In this document: one piece after another, positions 12,101 to 24,971 of the stretch | Layout of the letters: each line of letters opens with the position of its first letter | Position numbering within the stretch: position 1 is the stretch's first letter | Assembly: GCA_020466095.1 (NCBI GenBank) | Contig: CM035807.1 | Location: 24,630,720 to 24,694,719, forward strand | DNA: 64,000 bases | Direction of reading: 5' to 3' | DNA from: Chlorops oryzae | Lineage: Eukaryota; Arthropoda; Insecta; Diptera; Chloropidae | Notes under the pieces: model-generated | The model's database searches: none | Told to the model about the DNA's origin: nothing | Seen by the model: only the letters and a program-made list of their open reading frames with translations | Translations under genes and position numbers: made by a program

Positions 12101-14759
12101 CACAAATGAAATATGTGCAAAATCTTATGTTACTTCTCTTGCTTGGAGCACATTGTATATACAAACATAGGTACATTTGAAAACGATACATAAATTTCTG
12201 CCTTCGGGCTGTGCAATTTACTCGCTGTTGTTGGCTTCGTTCGCTATCGAAGGAGTTCCATTCGCATTTGTATTCGTTCTGACAAAAGCTCGCGTGCTCT
12301 ACGCCTTTCTACTGTGCCTTAATTTATTATATGTATGCTTTCTTGGAACGCAATCCTTGCAGTGCGGTGGCGTCCCAGTGTCTGATTATTTACTCTATGG
12401 AAGAACAAAAAAAAAAAAAACTTAAAAAAACTAATAAATCTTAAGCATGTGCTAAGCATTTTAATTTGGATAAATATTAATATTTTTGTTAAATTGAGCT
12501 TCGATTTCTACTGGAAAATAGTGGCTGAACTTGATGTTAGTTGTCGGCAATTTTATGTGCAAAGGTATTCTAAGGGAAATTCGGAATAAAAGTCGGTCGT
12601 TAAGACTCTTTTGCGAAGCATTTACCATCATCTGTCTAAAGCATTTGTCCTCATCTTCATTAGAAGGCAAAAGCCTGAATTAACCAAGGGCCATTAATTC
12701 ACTTTATTCATACTCAAAATTCATTGGTATCTCTGTGGTTGGTTTAACTTCATCTGTCGATATTTTCCCAATATTATGTTTTGCAGTTATACCTACATAT
12801 ACATATGTATGCCCTTGAGCATATCATCTCATATAACAAAGCCTTGTGATTTAACTGAAGCATTTCCTTTTCGACACATACATCACATGAATTTTGTGAT
12901 CCAAAAACTTGCTCTTCCTAAAGCCTTACCATGGATTATCGCACAATTGCATGGCCAGAGCTGTTGAATTCAGACGTGATTGCTCTTGCCATTGATATAA
13001 AGAATTGTCTGCATGTCTTTTCAATTTATAACCTCGAGAAATATCTTATACTAGATGGACTTCCATGTACCAAAAGCCGAAACGAAGTCTCTGAAATGAA
13101 ATTCTCTTCAACACACGCCCCAGGCACATTTTGACTTCCATTGAAAATTTGATGAAAGCGAACATCACAGGCTACATAATATTGTAAAATGTCTTTTATA
13201 CTCAAGACATACATAATTATATATGTAGGTATAATATTATTTCCATCAGAAGCATCAATTCATTGCTCAATTTGAGACTAACGATTTCAATCAGCTTAAG
13301 TTATGGTACGTTAGCATCAAAAACAATTGAATTTTCTTTGGAAGCACTTGAGATGCCATATGAATTTCTATCAATCGCACTCCAAGGGATTTTTCTTTCA
13401 AGTTATTTGAATGCGGAATGGGAAACTCCCGCAGCATTTAATTAAAGAATTGACTTAATTCACTTCTTCAATCACTTCAATTTGTTAGAATGACACATTT
13501 GAAGTCTTAATCGGCTTTGGCTTGAGCCCAATTTATTATAGTAGAAATAATTACATCAATTGATGATGATAACCAGGCCTTTGTGTTGAAGGCTATTTAT
13601 ATGTTAATCATGCTTTTAAGTGCACACTGCACTCAACTGACGCATTTCGCAGTGCATGGTCAGTGCGTTTTTGGCACTCCAAATAACATGCATACATTCG
13701 TACAGACGCATGTGCAAACATGTTTGCTTTAGAATCGAGAACCGAAAGGTTCGTATTTGTATTAACAGGAATCTTGCTAATTTATGAACACCGAATGTAC
13801 TTCGGCCACACATTTTCCATGTTGACCGTACAGAAATATTGTTTCTATTTCTAGCGAATTACAGCTCTGTGTTTATCCATAAATAATCTACAGAAATGAA
13901 TTGAACAGTGGGACGCAACGGAATCAAAAGAACATTATTTGGTATCGTGCTGTTTTAGTATTCTTGTTCATTGGAAAATCGAAATTAGAGCTCAATATAA
14001 TTACCTCGAATCCTTCAGTGTGGATTGAGGCTCTTTTTCCTTTTTCCTTTTTCTCGGATTTATGGATTTTCCATTAGTGCTGAAAGGATTTTTATTTTCA
14101 CTGAATTCGATGGTATTGCGCTTTATACCCGGGAATGAATGCTTCAATGTGGTTGCCGAATTTCATCAAAGACGACCAGGCGGACACACAGAACACGTCC
14201 CAATGAAAGTGGAACAATTTGTAAGAGTGCAAAAAAGCCAAACCAAAAGATTCGACAGCAATAATTTTGGCTGACACAACATGAACACCAATGATTACAA
14301 AAACGGAATCGTGTGTAAAAACAAATTTAAAGCATCAACATTCACATTTGTTGTAATGTTTACTTTTTGTGGTCAAAATTTATTGTTTTTGTTTTGGGTT
14401 TGTTGTCTTTTGTTGTGTCGGGAGAAGTTTCGCATTTGTGGCACAAATTTCCCATTCGCCCCCAAAAATATTGTAATTCAGTTCGCTTGCATTGTTCGTG
14501 CTGTGGTTGAGAAAGCTATTCGGGCGGCTTAGCCGGAAGTGCTTAAATTCGAAGTGGCACGTAAATTTCTGACGCATTTGCTCTCATGCATTTTCATGTT
14601 CAAATGTTTTTTGCGGAAAATTTTTGCAATACATTTAAATTTTTCGGTTGTATGTCTCCGATTCTTCTTTGAAATGTGCGTAAGTAAAATAAATCTATGA
14701 ATAAATAAAATTTAATAAATAAATGATTGAAAAGAATCGATGAAATAATTGATTCTTTT
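9111..14759. other. AT-rich sequence without recognised genes
   Basis: Contains a GCACTGCTATAAATAGTGC hairpin (about 9380), poly-T stretches (11300-11720) and several frames of 60-134 codons with no recognisable domain. One hydrophobic 82-codon frame at 12177-12425 lacks any family motif. The region may be intron of the receptor gene. Confidence 0.5.
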
Positions 14760-15310
14760 CGTATTGGATTAGGTTAGGTGAAGTTATAGTGACTGGCATA
14801 TGTTTTACTAAAATGACATCTACTGTGAACGTACATACTTCCGTCGTGAGACCAAGAAGGGAATGAAAGGATGAGATATTTCTTATACGAGGTTACGAAG
14901 CTGAACTATTCGATTAAGTCAATTTTAGAGATAGCAGTAGATAGCTATTTTATAAGGATTCGAATAATGACTCTGCGTTCCCTTGAGGAACTAGTGTTCC
15001 ATACCCGAGGCTATATAGAGCGGCTAACATCAATTCGGTTTTGAATAGGACAGCTCTTATCTGTCTCATGTGCAGTTAAAACAGCTCGCTTTCCTTGATG
15101 ACATCCTTCAGCAGTGCTTACCTGCTGTAATTATGAAAAGCTAGACATTCTGCTATAACGTGAAATAAGGCTTCCTCTTCGTCCAAACAGAATCTGAGCA
15201 GTTCGTTCACGATGAATCCTAATCGCGTGCTTATTGAAGAAGCAGTGGTCATTCCGAATTCCAGTTTTGACTCCAATATCCGATAATTTTATTCTCAAAA
15301 CATCCTTGTT
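14760..15310 (-). pseudogene. Degenerate tail of a non-LTR retrotransposon
   Basis: On the minus strand, 15201-15118 reads LLRFCLDEEEALFHVIAECLAF before a stop. This resembles the Cys/His motif (CxxC...H...C) that follows the RNase H or reverse transcriptase region in I/R1/Jockey-type elements, with the first Cys replaced. Further stops follow. GGATTAGGTTAGGTGAAG at about 14765-14782, a sequence type common at dipteran element tails, lies on the downstream side. Only the 3' end is left; the boundaries are approximate. Confidence 0.35.
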
Positions 15311-18300
15311 TTTTATCCAGTACTTCGGGAGAAATGTCTTTGTGGCTCATGCTATTTACTAGTTTAAGCAATGTCTCCCTTCTACGGACTTATGTTGGCA
15401 AATATGAATAATTATAATTACAAATAATTATTTGTTCGTCATTCTTCAGAAGTCATATTGTGGGAACAAAAAAGTTTGAAATCATAAATTCCCGAAGACG
15501 ATCTTTTACATCAAATAGTATCACAATGAATGATGTTCTAAGCCATTTATTCTTATTTATACGTAACAGGTTCTCATAAAAACGGACCTCATTACATTCC
15601 CAAACACACCAATCATTCTAAAATTTTGAAATAAAATATAAAATGACGCCATTCTTTAGCACATTTTCCAAAATGGAATGGATAACAACATATTTCGAAA
15701 TAATTATGAGCGGTCCAAGACTTCTTTGCCCAAGGGTTAATGCAGAAACCTTTGGCCATCAATCATAAACGGCGATCCTGCGACAACACAGGGGAAAAAG
15801 AAATTAACTATAAAATGCATTTTTTGAGCAACTTTCTTTTCAAAGCTTTTGCGTTATCTCAAGGAAGGGCCCGTCAGACTCATTAAAACATTGGGGCAAG
15901 AGTTTTGCTCGTGACAGTTCTACGACCCAATTTTGAATAAGTCGCATAAAGGAATTTCTAACACAAAAGGAAGGTCTCTCTGTTTGACATTATTTCTCTT
16001 GTGACAGATGGAACTCTTCATTTTTATCATTTTTATGGTTTCCTTTTTTCTTCTTCTTCTTCTTTCAAATTCAAAACGAATTTCACATTTAAAGATGCTT
16101 TGAGATTGCTTCTCTGCTTCGCTGATTGCGATGATTAACGTTGAACGAGAACAAAATAAACGAAGCATGGGGGGGAGCTGGTGTAATTAATAGCTTTTTT
16201 CCAGCATTTTTAAAAATGATGAGCAGTCCTTTTGATATCCTTCAAAACAAATCTACTTTAGATGGAGTTTTTTATTTAAGTTTTTTTTTTTTTGTGAAGG
16301 TAATCAAAAAGACGGCAAAAACATCTTTTGTCACACAATCTGATGAGTTTCAGTTAGCGAAGAGCCGGAATAAACAATCCGGACCAGACTTTAAGTGAAC
16401 TTATGAAAAGTACCAAAAAATATCTCGATAGTGCATTCAGAGACGCCATACAGATATATTTGATCACATGTCATTAGTTTGGGATATGTACAATATTAAT
16501 ATAGGTAGAAAGGCATTATTTGAAGCCTTTATCCGGACGTCCACCACGGATGACATAAACGAGAATTCAAACGAATGTATAAAAAAACTATTTGCCTTCA
16601 TTCAAATTATCGCACTCCGATAAAATTGAATCCTTGCATTTGTCCTGACATATGTATCTTCTCCGAACTTTCAAGTTCGAAGTGGCAAATCTATATTTCC
16701 ATGGAATGTGTGCGTTTTCCTTATTTAGAGAATCACATCACGCATAAAAGTCACTTCTATTGCGTTCCCTTCTTTTCTGTTTTTTTTTTTTTTTTTATTG
16801 CATTGTCTTTTAGTTGAATAGCTCTCATATTTACTCCAAAAGAATCAAAATTTTATTCAATCGTGCTGAAGTCAGCGAAATTCCCACATCGAATTCCAAA
16901 CTTTTGCATAACGTTGCGCAAAATGAAAAGAATCTAAAATTACGAGTCCAAACTTTTCGTGGGGAAAAACATTAAAATTCAAGTAACAAAACTTCCCTTT
17001 CACTGTCAAGCATCTCCTTACTCAAGCATGAGCAATCACACACATCTGAATATGAAAAAAAAAATTTTCCGTCTTTTATGTAAAATTGAAAAGAACAAAA
17101 CAAAAGGGGAAAAAATGTATAAAAGGAAAAATTGAAAAGTATGAGCAAAGTAATGGTTCGAAATGGAATTTTAATGGATTCCCACTTTAGAGTGTTCAAC
17201 ATCCAACGTCGTCTTAAGCATAAAGAAGTACTTAAATGAATATTTTTTCGAACATACTCTCGCATAAGCACTCACACACAAACACACTTATACACATACA
17301 CATACTTATATGTGTATGCCATGTATGTGCGTTCGAGTTTGCCTCTTTGTCTAAGTATGCCCTTTTTTTTGGGGGGGTAAATAGTCACTGACTTAGTGCT
17401 CGCATAAGATGAAAAGTAAAAAGCCTGAGACGTCAAAAGATATGCATTACTTTTCCGAATTTTTTCGCTTGACTTCCATTTCATTCACTAAACTTTTATT
17501 TAACATCATGAGACCGAGAACAAATATGTGTACATTCCAGTTGGGCTATGACTTTTTCGGGAAATCGGTTGTTCATTTTTTGATTTTGCCAGTCTGTATT
17601 GACGTAATTTATGGAAAAAAAGGATATATATAACTCATTCGACGCATTAGGTTGGGTAGGAGAAATTTGAAACTGTAATGGAGCAATTCTTTGCTTGAAG
17701 CTTTTTATGGGTTTTGAAGTTGCTCAAGCTCCATTCTCTGATTGCCTCAATCAGTAGCTCTTTTCGAAATGCATTAGAGAATATCCTGGAATGACTAAAA
17801 CATAATTAAGTCTTAATGAAACTTAAGTAATATTTATGGAGCAGAAAGTGTTCTCGGAAGCTCAGTTTACGGGGTTATTTTTGAGAGAATATACATATGG
17901 GTCATTCCACGAACATTTGTACCCCCCAAGAACGGATTCGATCGAAATATGTTTTTTTCTATTTTTTATCAAATATTATTCGACCCATTTTATTTTATTT
18001 TTTTTTTTGATCCATATTTTGGGAGTTATGGGGTTTTGAAGTTTTGAGAAAACAAAAATTTGATTTTTCTGAAATGAAAATTTCAAAGAAACGGCTTATC
18101 AGAGAAAATTAATGTTCATACAATGAGACAAAGAATCGTGTAGGCTGGAAATGTAGCAGTTAAAAAAATTTTTTTTATATGTTCTTATACAACATTTTTA
18201 TAGTTTCTTTAAACAATTGCTATTTTTCGCAAATTGGATTTTTTGTATTTTATAATTTTTTTTTTAATTTCGGGCAAAGACTTTCGCAACACTTAAAAAA

Positions 18301-18474
18301 AATATTCATTATGGTAAACTTAATAGTTCTTAAGATATAACCAAAAAACCAGCTTCACTTTGACTAAAATAACGCGTTTCTAGCACAAAGCAATTTGTAA
18401 AGATGCATGCTAAGCGTGCAATGCCTACATACCATACATGCTTTCTACATACATACAGCAACCCAGCGCTCTTA
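15311..18474. other. AT-rich sequence without recognised genes
   Basis: Contains short TTC and AC repeats (about 16045 and 17270-17310). A GGGTCATTCCACGAACATTT stretch at about 17898 resembles the start of widespread insect repeats, but no partner end was found. Confidence 0.5.
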
Positions 18475-18850
18475 GGGGCTGTCCATTAATTACGTAAGGG
18501 CGATTATGACCATTTTTGACCTCCCCCCCCCTCCCCCCCTCCCACCATGTAAGCACAAATAAGAATTTTAAAACTCCTCTCCTCCCCTTCTTACGTAAGA
18601 TAAACCAAATTATTTTTTTAAATATGCTCTTTGGGCTTAGTAAACTGAAAACAGTTCAATTGTAAGTTTATTTAATGAAAAAACTTTCAATTTTATCTGT
18701 TGCGAGCCAATAGCACTGTAAATCAAATTATATTACAAAAAGAAAAAGTGGAAAAAACGATATGTTCAGGAAATAACAGTCTTTTAATTAGATAAAATAA
18801 CAAAAAAAAATTAATTAATAAATTAATTAAGTAATTAATGGACAGCCCCT
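18475..18850. mobile_element. MITE with GGGGCTGTCCATTAATTACG-type ends
   Basis: The left end GGGGCTGTCCATTAATTACG and the right end TAATTAATGGACAGCCCC are inverted copies of about 20-24 bp, with ACGTAAG-type palindromes inside. The interior has a C-rich block (18525-18545) and AT-rich filler, and no coding. TTA lies outside each end. In addition AGCGCTC occurs on both flanks (about 18465 and 18858), which could be a longer target duplication or part of the ends. Confidence 0.75.
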
Positions 18851-21800
18851 TATACAGAGCGCTCATTACCCTCTAGGAAGTAGTCTATTGTAACATTACT
18901 TCTCTTGCACGAGTATAGTTACAGGGATTGCTGGTTTTTATGCGTTTTTTTGCTGTATTATTCTCAAGTTTTAGAAGCATTCTTTTAGGAGTTGAATTTA
19001 CTGTTGCCCTATTTACCATTGAAAAAAAAAATGGCGGACTGAAGCAGAAAGTTGCGATTTTAATTTTTTATTTATTAAATTGGTTGTTAAGAAAAATCGT
19101 GTTAAAAATTAAAAAATATTTTCGAAAATCAAAAATTCCTATACCTGCGATGACGGAATCTGTGCGGAAGTTGGCTGAGATGCCAACTTACGAAGTGCGA
19201 GGCCCTCGGTTCGACTCCCAGCTCAGGTCGTCGAGGTTGTTTAGTTTTTCTGTTTTTCTCATTGGTTCACTATTTTCGGTGGCAGTCAAATTAAACTAAC
19301 CAAACCTAACCTTACCTAACCTATATCTTCGATACCTTTTACTGAGCAGCAGAAAATTAAATCAATCGATTGAATAATTTTGTTCCAAAGATGTTCATCA
19401 GTGTATAATATAGAGCTACGAGAGCACAACAAGTTGCTTAGGACGCGTCGGAGATTATGAGCTTGTAACTTTTTTAATACTTTGAATTTCGGTCAGATTT
19501 TTTCACAGCCTTTTTTAAAAGATTTTTGTATGGAAATATTTAAAAAACGATTTTCCCTACTGGTCACATAAGAATAACCGTTTAAAAATCTCTTTAAAGA
19601 GTCGCTTTAATAAAAGATTCCGCACATAGATATAACCTGTATGTCCTTCGAGTAACAGAAGGAAAAACTTTACATTCAAAAGAATTCCTTATATTATTTT
19701 TGGGGATTTTTTCCAACTTCAGAATCAGAACCAAATTTTTATGACTTCTTTTATTCGTTTATGCGCGGTTAATCTCTTTTAAAAGAATTTAAATAATATC
19801 TTGGTATATAAAAAAGAACAAAAATATTTCTTTCTCCATTCTTCAATTTTTATAAGCTCAAAATGAGCAGGATGAGGCAAAGGTAATAAAAATCGTCTTT
19901 TCACGCTCTGGAGAGAACACTCTTTAAAATGCAAATTCAAATTGCATGGGTAGTAAAATCTTCGAACATCACGTAAATTACACATAAAAGCAGAGAAAAG
20001 GAAAAACCATAAAACAAACATAAAAATATTTGAAAAACTTTTTTGTTCCTTAGTGCATTTTGCGGAAGAGCATTGAGCTCACCGAGCCATAACTTGCGGC
20101 AAGAGGCGAGGCACATGAAGAGAAAATATTTAGTTGTTAAATTTTACTTAAGCAAATTCTCGCTGCAACAATGTCGAACCTGACAAGGAGGTGTGGGAAA
20201 ATCTTCGAATAAAATTACCTTAGAATGCATTTCGTACGTTGCATGTTGCTTTAAGTTAAGCAATATTGTGCGATGAAATCGGCAACATTGTTCAACTTCG
20301 AAAGCAATTAGGAAGTTATAGTGTGTTAAGAAAATAGAGAGACGTTCTTGGGATAATATTTTTACTTCAGAGTAGCTTAGTGCCCAAGGACCAGTTATAG
20401 TTCGAATACATATAAAAATCTATACATGCATGTGTCTCTTGGTTAATTGAATTTTCAATGTTATGGTACGGAAACTATTCTAAGAATGGAAATTAATTGA
20501 AACTAAATATCTTGCAGCCATTTTATAGCAAGAAATAATACATTTTTATATGCATAAAACATTATTGGGGAAGTTTAACTTAAATTGAAGTCCAAGAACA
20601 GCACAAATGATTGGAAAAGGATTTTATTTTTTCAAGTCTTTTTCCACAGCATGATTTATTCATTTTCCAAAGAGAAAAGTCGAAACTCAATTTTGGATTG
20701 GATTAAGTTTAACCCTAATTTAAAATCGCTTAGCGTGGAACGTTTTTGTATAAGCAAGGCAGCTGCTTATGCGGAATTCAAAGTTTATTGTTACTCATGC
20801 TTTATGGCACTAGAAGCAAGGACACGCAGCATGAACGCGTGAATACGGTAACCATTCATACAGATTTCTCTAAGGTATTTGGTTTCAGAAAATTGTAGTT
20901 CACCTTAAATAGAGAGCTTGTTCCTGGCAGTAGCCTAAAAAAAAAATTAAACTAAAAGCTTAACTAAAATTTATTAAATGTGTTTATAAACCGAAAAGGG
21001 TTGCTTTGGAAATGAACACCGAAAATTGGTGTACATTGTACAAAGGTCACGTATGAGCAAGGAACGATATGGCAGGCTGAAAATATTGATTTATTCATAA
21101 TGTGTGGAATGGATTGAATTAGGTTAATCTCAGGTGACTGAAATCTTTTAAAGGAGCGACCTAAGCATGCATATTTGAGGCTCTTTGTGATAGGCCGCGA
21201 GCGAACGAGATTGGAATAGGATTTCTAAAATCAGTAAAAGATTACCAAAAACATCGAACTTGCGAAGAAATCGGGAATCTTTGCCAGAGCAATTTTTCCT
21301 AAAGCTGGAAATTTATTCAAAATACTTATCTTTATTTACGAGCAGTTCTTGTGACTTTCATAACAGACCCTTATACTGCAGGTATCCCTTAAAATACTTC
21401 GATCTTATCCACACTCAAACTCGCTCCTGCTGATCTCTTCTTTACTCTTGGTACCAATTGTCGTCAATATAGATCAAACTCCTTCGATAAGAAAACTGTT
21501 TACGGATAGGGGTACGGAAAAACAGACAAACAGGCATACAAACTAACAGACACGGCTAAATCAAGGCTTCCGAAATACCCGCAAAGTACTCAAAAAATTG
21601 ATTGTCAATCAATGAATGAATTGTTCGTCTCATCATATCAAATTATCTTGAAGCTACTCATATTTTTATTAGGTATTTCTAGGAAATGAAATGTAATTAT
21701 TGTTTGACGATCTCTTTTCATTCCGTTTTCCGGCATGTGACTTGGCTCGACTTACTTAGTTCTTTTCCTTTTTTTTTTCTGCCATGCCGTTTTGTGGTTA

Positions 21801-22549
21801 TTACAATTAGAAATTAAAAGCACTTGATGAGAAAATCACAAACGAGCAAATACTTCTATTCTTTCTTTCGCCCATTTTCCATGCTCCAAGGAAATTTCAT
21901 TTGCCTTTTCAGCTTTTCATTATTATTCGTACGTCAAGAATCATATATATATATTTTTTTTTTTTTGCTTTATGTAATTAAAAGAAAATCCTTCCGCAAA
22001 AGATCCACGAATAAATGCATACAACTTTAAATTGAATTGGAACTTTCTTCAGAAATTAATTTCCTCTTTTCAGAAAATGCATTTGTCCTCTTCTCAGAAT
22101 TTTTGAATTATTTTTTTTATTATTATTATTTTTATATTTTATTTTAATGAACACTTTAAATGAAATTGCGCATGCAATCAGCATGAAATTTTGCAGAGCT
22201 TTGGGCTCTGTTTGAAGAGAGCCCACAATAAAAATAGCTTGGACTTACTGACTACCACCAACGGAAGCGCCAAAGCCTGCTCTCCACCGTCAGTGCGCAA
22301 AGGCAATATTTCTTCAGAATTATTTTGTATTCCCAATGCGGCTTAAATTTTAATTGCATTATAAATTCAATTGATGTGCTTTCGAAGCGTGTGATCGGTG
22401 CTCTTGCCATTTGTGTGTGCTGGGCCAATCTTTAAGATGTTAATTATCGGCATAAGGTTTAGAGGGTAGAGTTGGAAATAATCCCATTTGATGGCTGGGC
22501 TGTGATGTTTATTAAGTGGTCTGATGCCAACGGAGCCGTTATGATGGGC

Positions 22550-22550
<1 letters not shown>
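18851..22550. other. AT-rich sequence without recognised genes
   Basis: Apart from the SINE-like fragment at 19.1-19.3 kb and a GGGCTCT/AGAGCCC hairpin near 22203, nothing was recognised. Confidence 0.5.
19141..19322 (+). mobile_element. tRNA-derived SINE-like fragment
   Basis: A perfect pol III B-box, GGTTCGACTCC, lies at 19208-19218. An A-box-like TTGGCTGAGATGCC lies about 37 nt upstream. The T-arm can almost pair (CTCGG / CCCAG). No full cloverleaf could be built, so it is not called a tRNA gene. A run of CCTAACC-like pieces (about 19297-19322) follows. It may be a SINE head or a decayed tRNA copy. Confidence 0.4.
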
Positions 22551-22626
<76 letters not shown>

Positions 22627-22649
22627 AGAGGAGAGAGAGAGAGAGAGAG
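22551..22649. repeat. (GA)n microsatellite
   Basis: About 99 bp of GA with occasional GAA or AGG interruptions. It opens long repetitive frames on both strands (Arg/Glu on +, Ser/Leu on -), which are not genes. Confidence 0.97.
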
Positions 22650-22857
22650 TAATGTGGCTTAAGCATACGGCACACAGTGTAACGTCCCCATACATGTCGT
22701 GGCCAAAAATAGAAGGAAGTCGTAGAGCAATGAACTTTGGCATCGACGTTTATTTGAATAAAAAAAAAAATTTGGAAAAAATCTTGAAATCCGTCGACTG
22801 CCACGCCCACCTCCCATATAACTCAACATGCCAAAATCGTGAGTTTTTGACCTAGGG

Positions 22858-24600
22858 ACTTGAAATTCGGCACACACCTTTTTTCCTTAGTCATAAAAAA
22901 ATTAAATTGTAAAAATTCCACGCCTACTTTTTTCCCTACGCCCCTTCAAAGCTCGTAAAAAATCAAGTTCTTAACCCATGCATCAAAAATTCAAGGTCAA
23001 TAAAATTGAGTAAGTTTTAATATATTTGTAAAGCCCAAATACTGATTATTTATAATATATAAGCAACCGAAGTGTAGACTCCACCCCCCAAAAAATATGG
23101 TCCTCCAAAAACAGGAAAAATCTAAGGAAAAAATCACAGTAATTGCATCTCTTTGAATTTCGTTATGTTTACTGGTGTGCATGCGAGTATGCCCAAATAA
23201 AATATTTTCAATTCAATTCAAAAATTTTACTTAAATATAAAAGGGTTTTTTTTAAATAATTAGGTTCAAAATAATACAAATGATAAAATAAATAAGCGTT
23301 TTAGTGGCTGTCACTTTCATGGGAAAAGTCTAATGACAAATCGCTTGAAACAAAGTAGGTAAGGTCTTCGAGGACTGTGTCTTCATCATCCTCAGTTTCT
23401 AAAATCTCTTGGATGGATTTTAGAAAACGTCAATGGCTTTACCAAGACGTTGATTTTTACTACATAACCTCCTCTCAGCTGTAATCAATGGTTCCGATGA
23501 TAAAAGAAAATACGCTATAAGGTTTTTGTTGCAGAGCTCTCTTTAGTTTTTCCTTGTTTTTTCTAACCGAAACTTTCGAAACTCTTTATGTTGAGCCTCG
23601 AGTGCCTTTTCGGTCAAAAAACCAATTGGTATACTGAAATATTTAATTATATCGCAACCATTAACTAGAATATTATGAACAGTAACTGGCATGTAGAACC
23701 ATGAATATTTTGCAATGTAAATTGAGTTTGTTTCTTCTTATAGCTTTCGAAAAGTTATACTGTTTATTTTTCTACCGCTAGAGAGTTGTTGGTAAAGTTA
23801 AAGAAAATACTGGTTTTTATAATTTATGTAGCTATATTAAATACTGGTTTTTTTTTTACATTGTTATATTTAAATATAACAAATATAATTTTATTAAATT
23901 AAATTATAATTTATAGAGCTCCCTAATAACCGAATTTGAAAAAAACAATAAATTTCAACTAAAAGCTTTTTTCAAAATGCATTTAAAAAATTTTGGGCAA
24001 GTTGGGGCAAAATTTAGTTTTTGATTATTATGGTACACAATTCCACCTTTCACCTATCATGTGCAATAAGTCCCAGACCGGCCAAACCCAATTTATTAGA
24101 TATTTTCTGCTGAATTTTTAAAACAATTTATTTTTCTAACTTTTCTTAAAGGTTTTTTCCATTTAGTGGCGTAAACACAGTATAAAGCATAGAGTATTTA
24201 AAATATATCTCCTCAATTCAAAAATAATCAGCCTTACAGAAAATGTATTACGCATTAAATTTTTTTTTTTTTCAATTCAATTCAATGAAATTACACTAGT
24301 TTAAAAACGGGCGAGAAAAATGATACTTTCATGTAAAATTTCAATAATTTACAATTCTCTACTTTGAGGGCCCTAAAACACTAGAAGATGAGTTTCATTT
24401 TGTCTCAAAATTTTTGAGAGCTCTAATGAAATATTTTCCAATGAATTTGCATTAAAATTTCTTTATATATCTCCCATCACCTTTTTTCCCTTTTCGGCCG
24501 CTCACGTTACACTGTGCGACATGTGCCCCGCATCAAATAAATATCAATCAAAATTTTTGAACTCAACTCATATGTATGAGTACGGAAAGAGTCATATCCC
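22858..24600. repeat. Direct duplication, left copy
   Basis: This segment is repeated at 24972-26385 in the same order and orientation. Shared landmarks include the sequence around GAAATTCGG, the tract TTTTCGGCCGCTCA(C/A)GTTACAC, CTGTGCGACATGTGCCCCGC and CATATGTATGAGTACGGAAA near the right end. No coding sequence is recognised. It could be two copies of an unclassified non-autonomous element or a local tandem duplication. Confidence 0.8.
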
Positions 24601-24689
24601 AGTCGGCAATCCGCTCAGGCATGAATTTGTTCTTCAATGAATTCATCGATGAAATAACTGAAAATTGTAATGTCGAAAAGATTCATGCA

Positions 24690-24841
24690 TAGTAAGGCAA
24701 ACATTCAGCTATAGCGGACCGAGCAGTTTTAAGGCAGCCGGTCTATTTTCTTAAGAACCATAAAACCATAAAAGAAGAGAAAAAAAAAATATATCCTTAA
24801 AAAACTTCTCGGTCCGCTTTCGGTGAATTTTTGCCTTACTG
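24690..24841. mobile_element. 152-bp MITE between the duplicated copies
   Basis: The left arm has AGTAAGGCAAACATTCAGC followed by AGCGGACCGAG. The right arm is its inverted match (CTCGGTCCGCT, then GGTGAATTTTTGCCTTACT). Similarity extends inward to AGTTTT(TT)AAGG, about 45 bp per arm. The right end has CAGTAAGG next to TA, which suggests a mariner/Tc1-type source, but the left TA is not clear. Confidence 0.65.
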
Positions 24842-24971
24842 TACCTGAATTTTTTCGTATGAACCGAAACTGTAGAAAAAACGCATAAGCTTTAGATCAT
24901 TGAAAAAATCTGCTCCGCATACTAAATTATCCGCATTAAACTAAACATGCAAATTTTTTCAGAATAGTAGC

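Noticed and set aside
12177..12425. Hydrophobic 82-codon frame as a possible TM exon of the receptor
   Set aside because: None of the conserved GPCR residues (TM1 Asn, TM2 Asp, DRY, TM4 Trp) is present, and the frame ends in a poly-Lys run.
22367..22855. Open frames of 94-147 codons around 22.5 kb on both strands
   Set aside because: They exist only because of the GA microsatellite, which contains no stop triplets.
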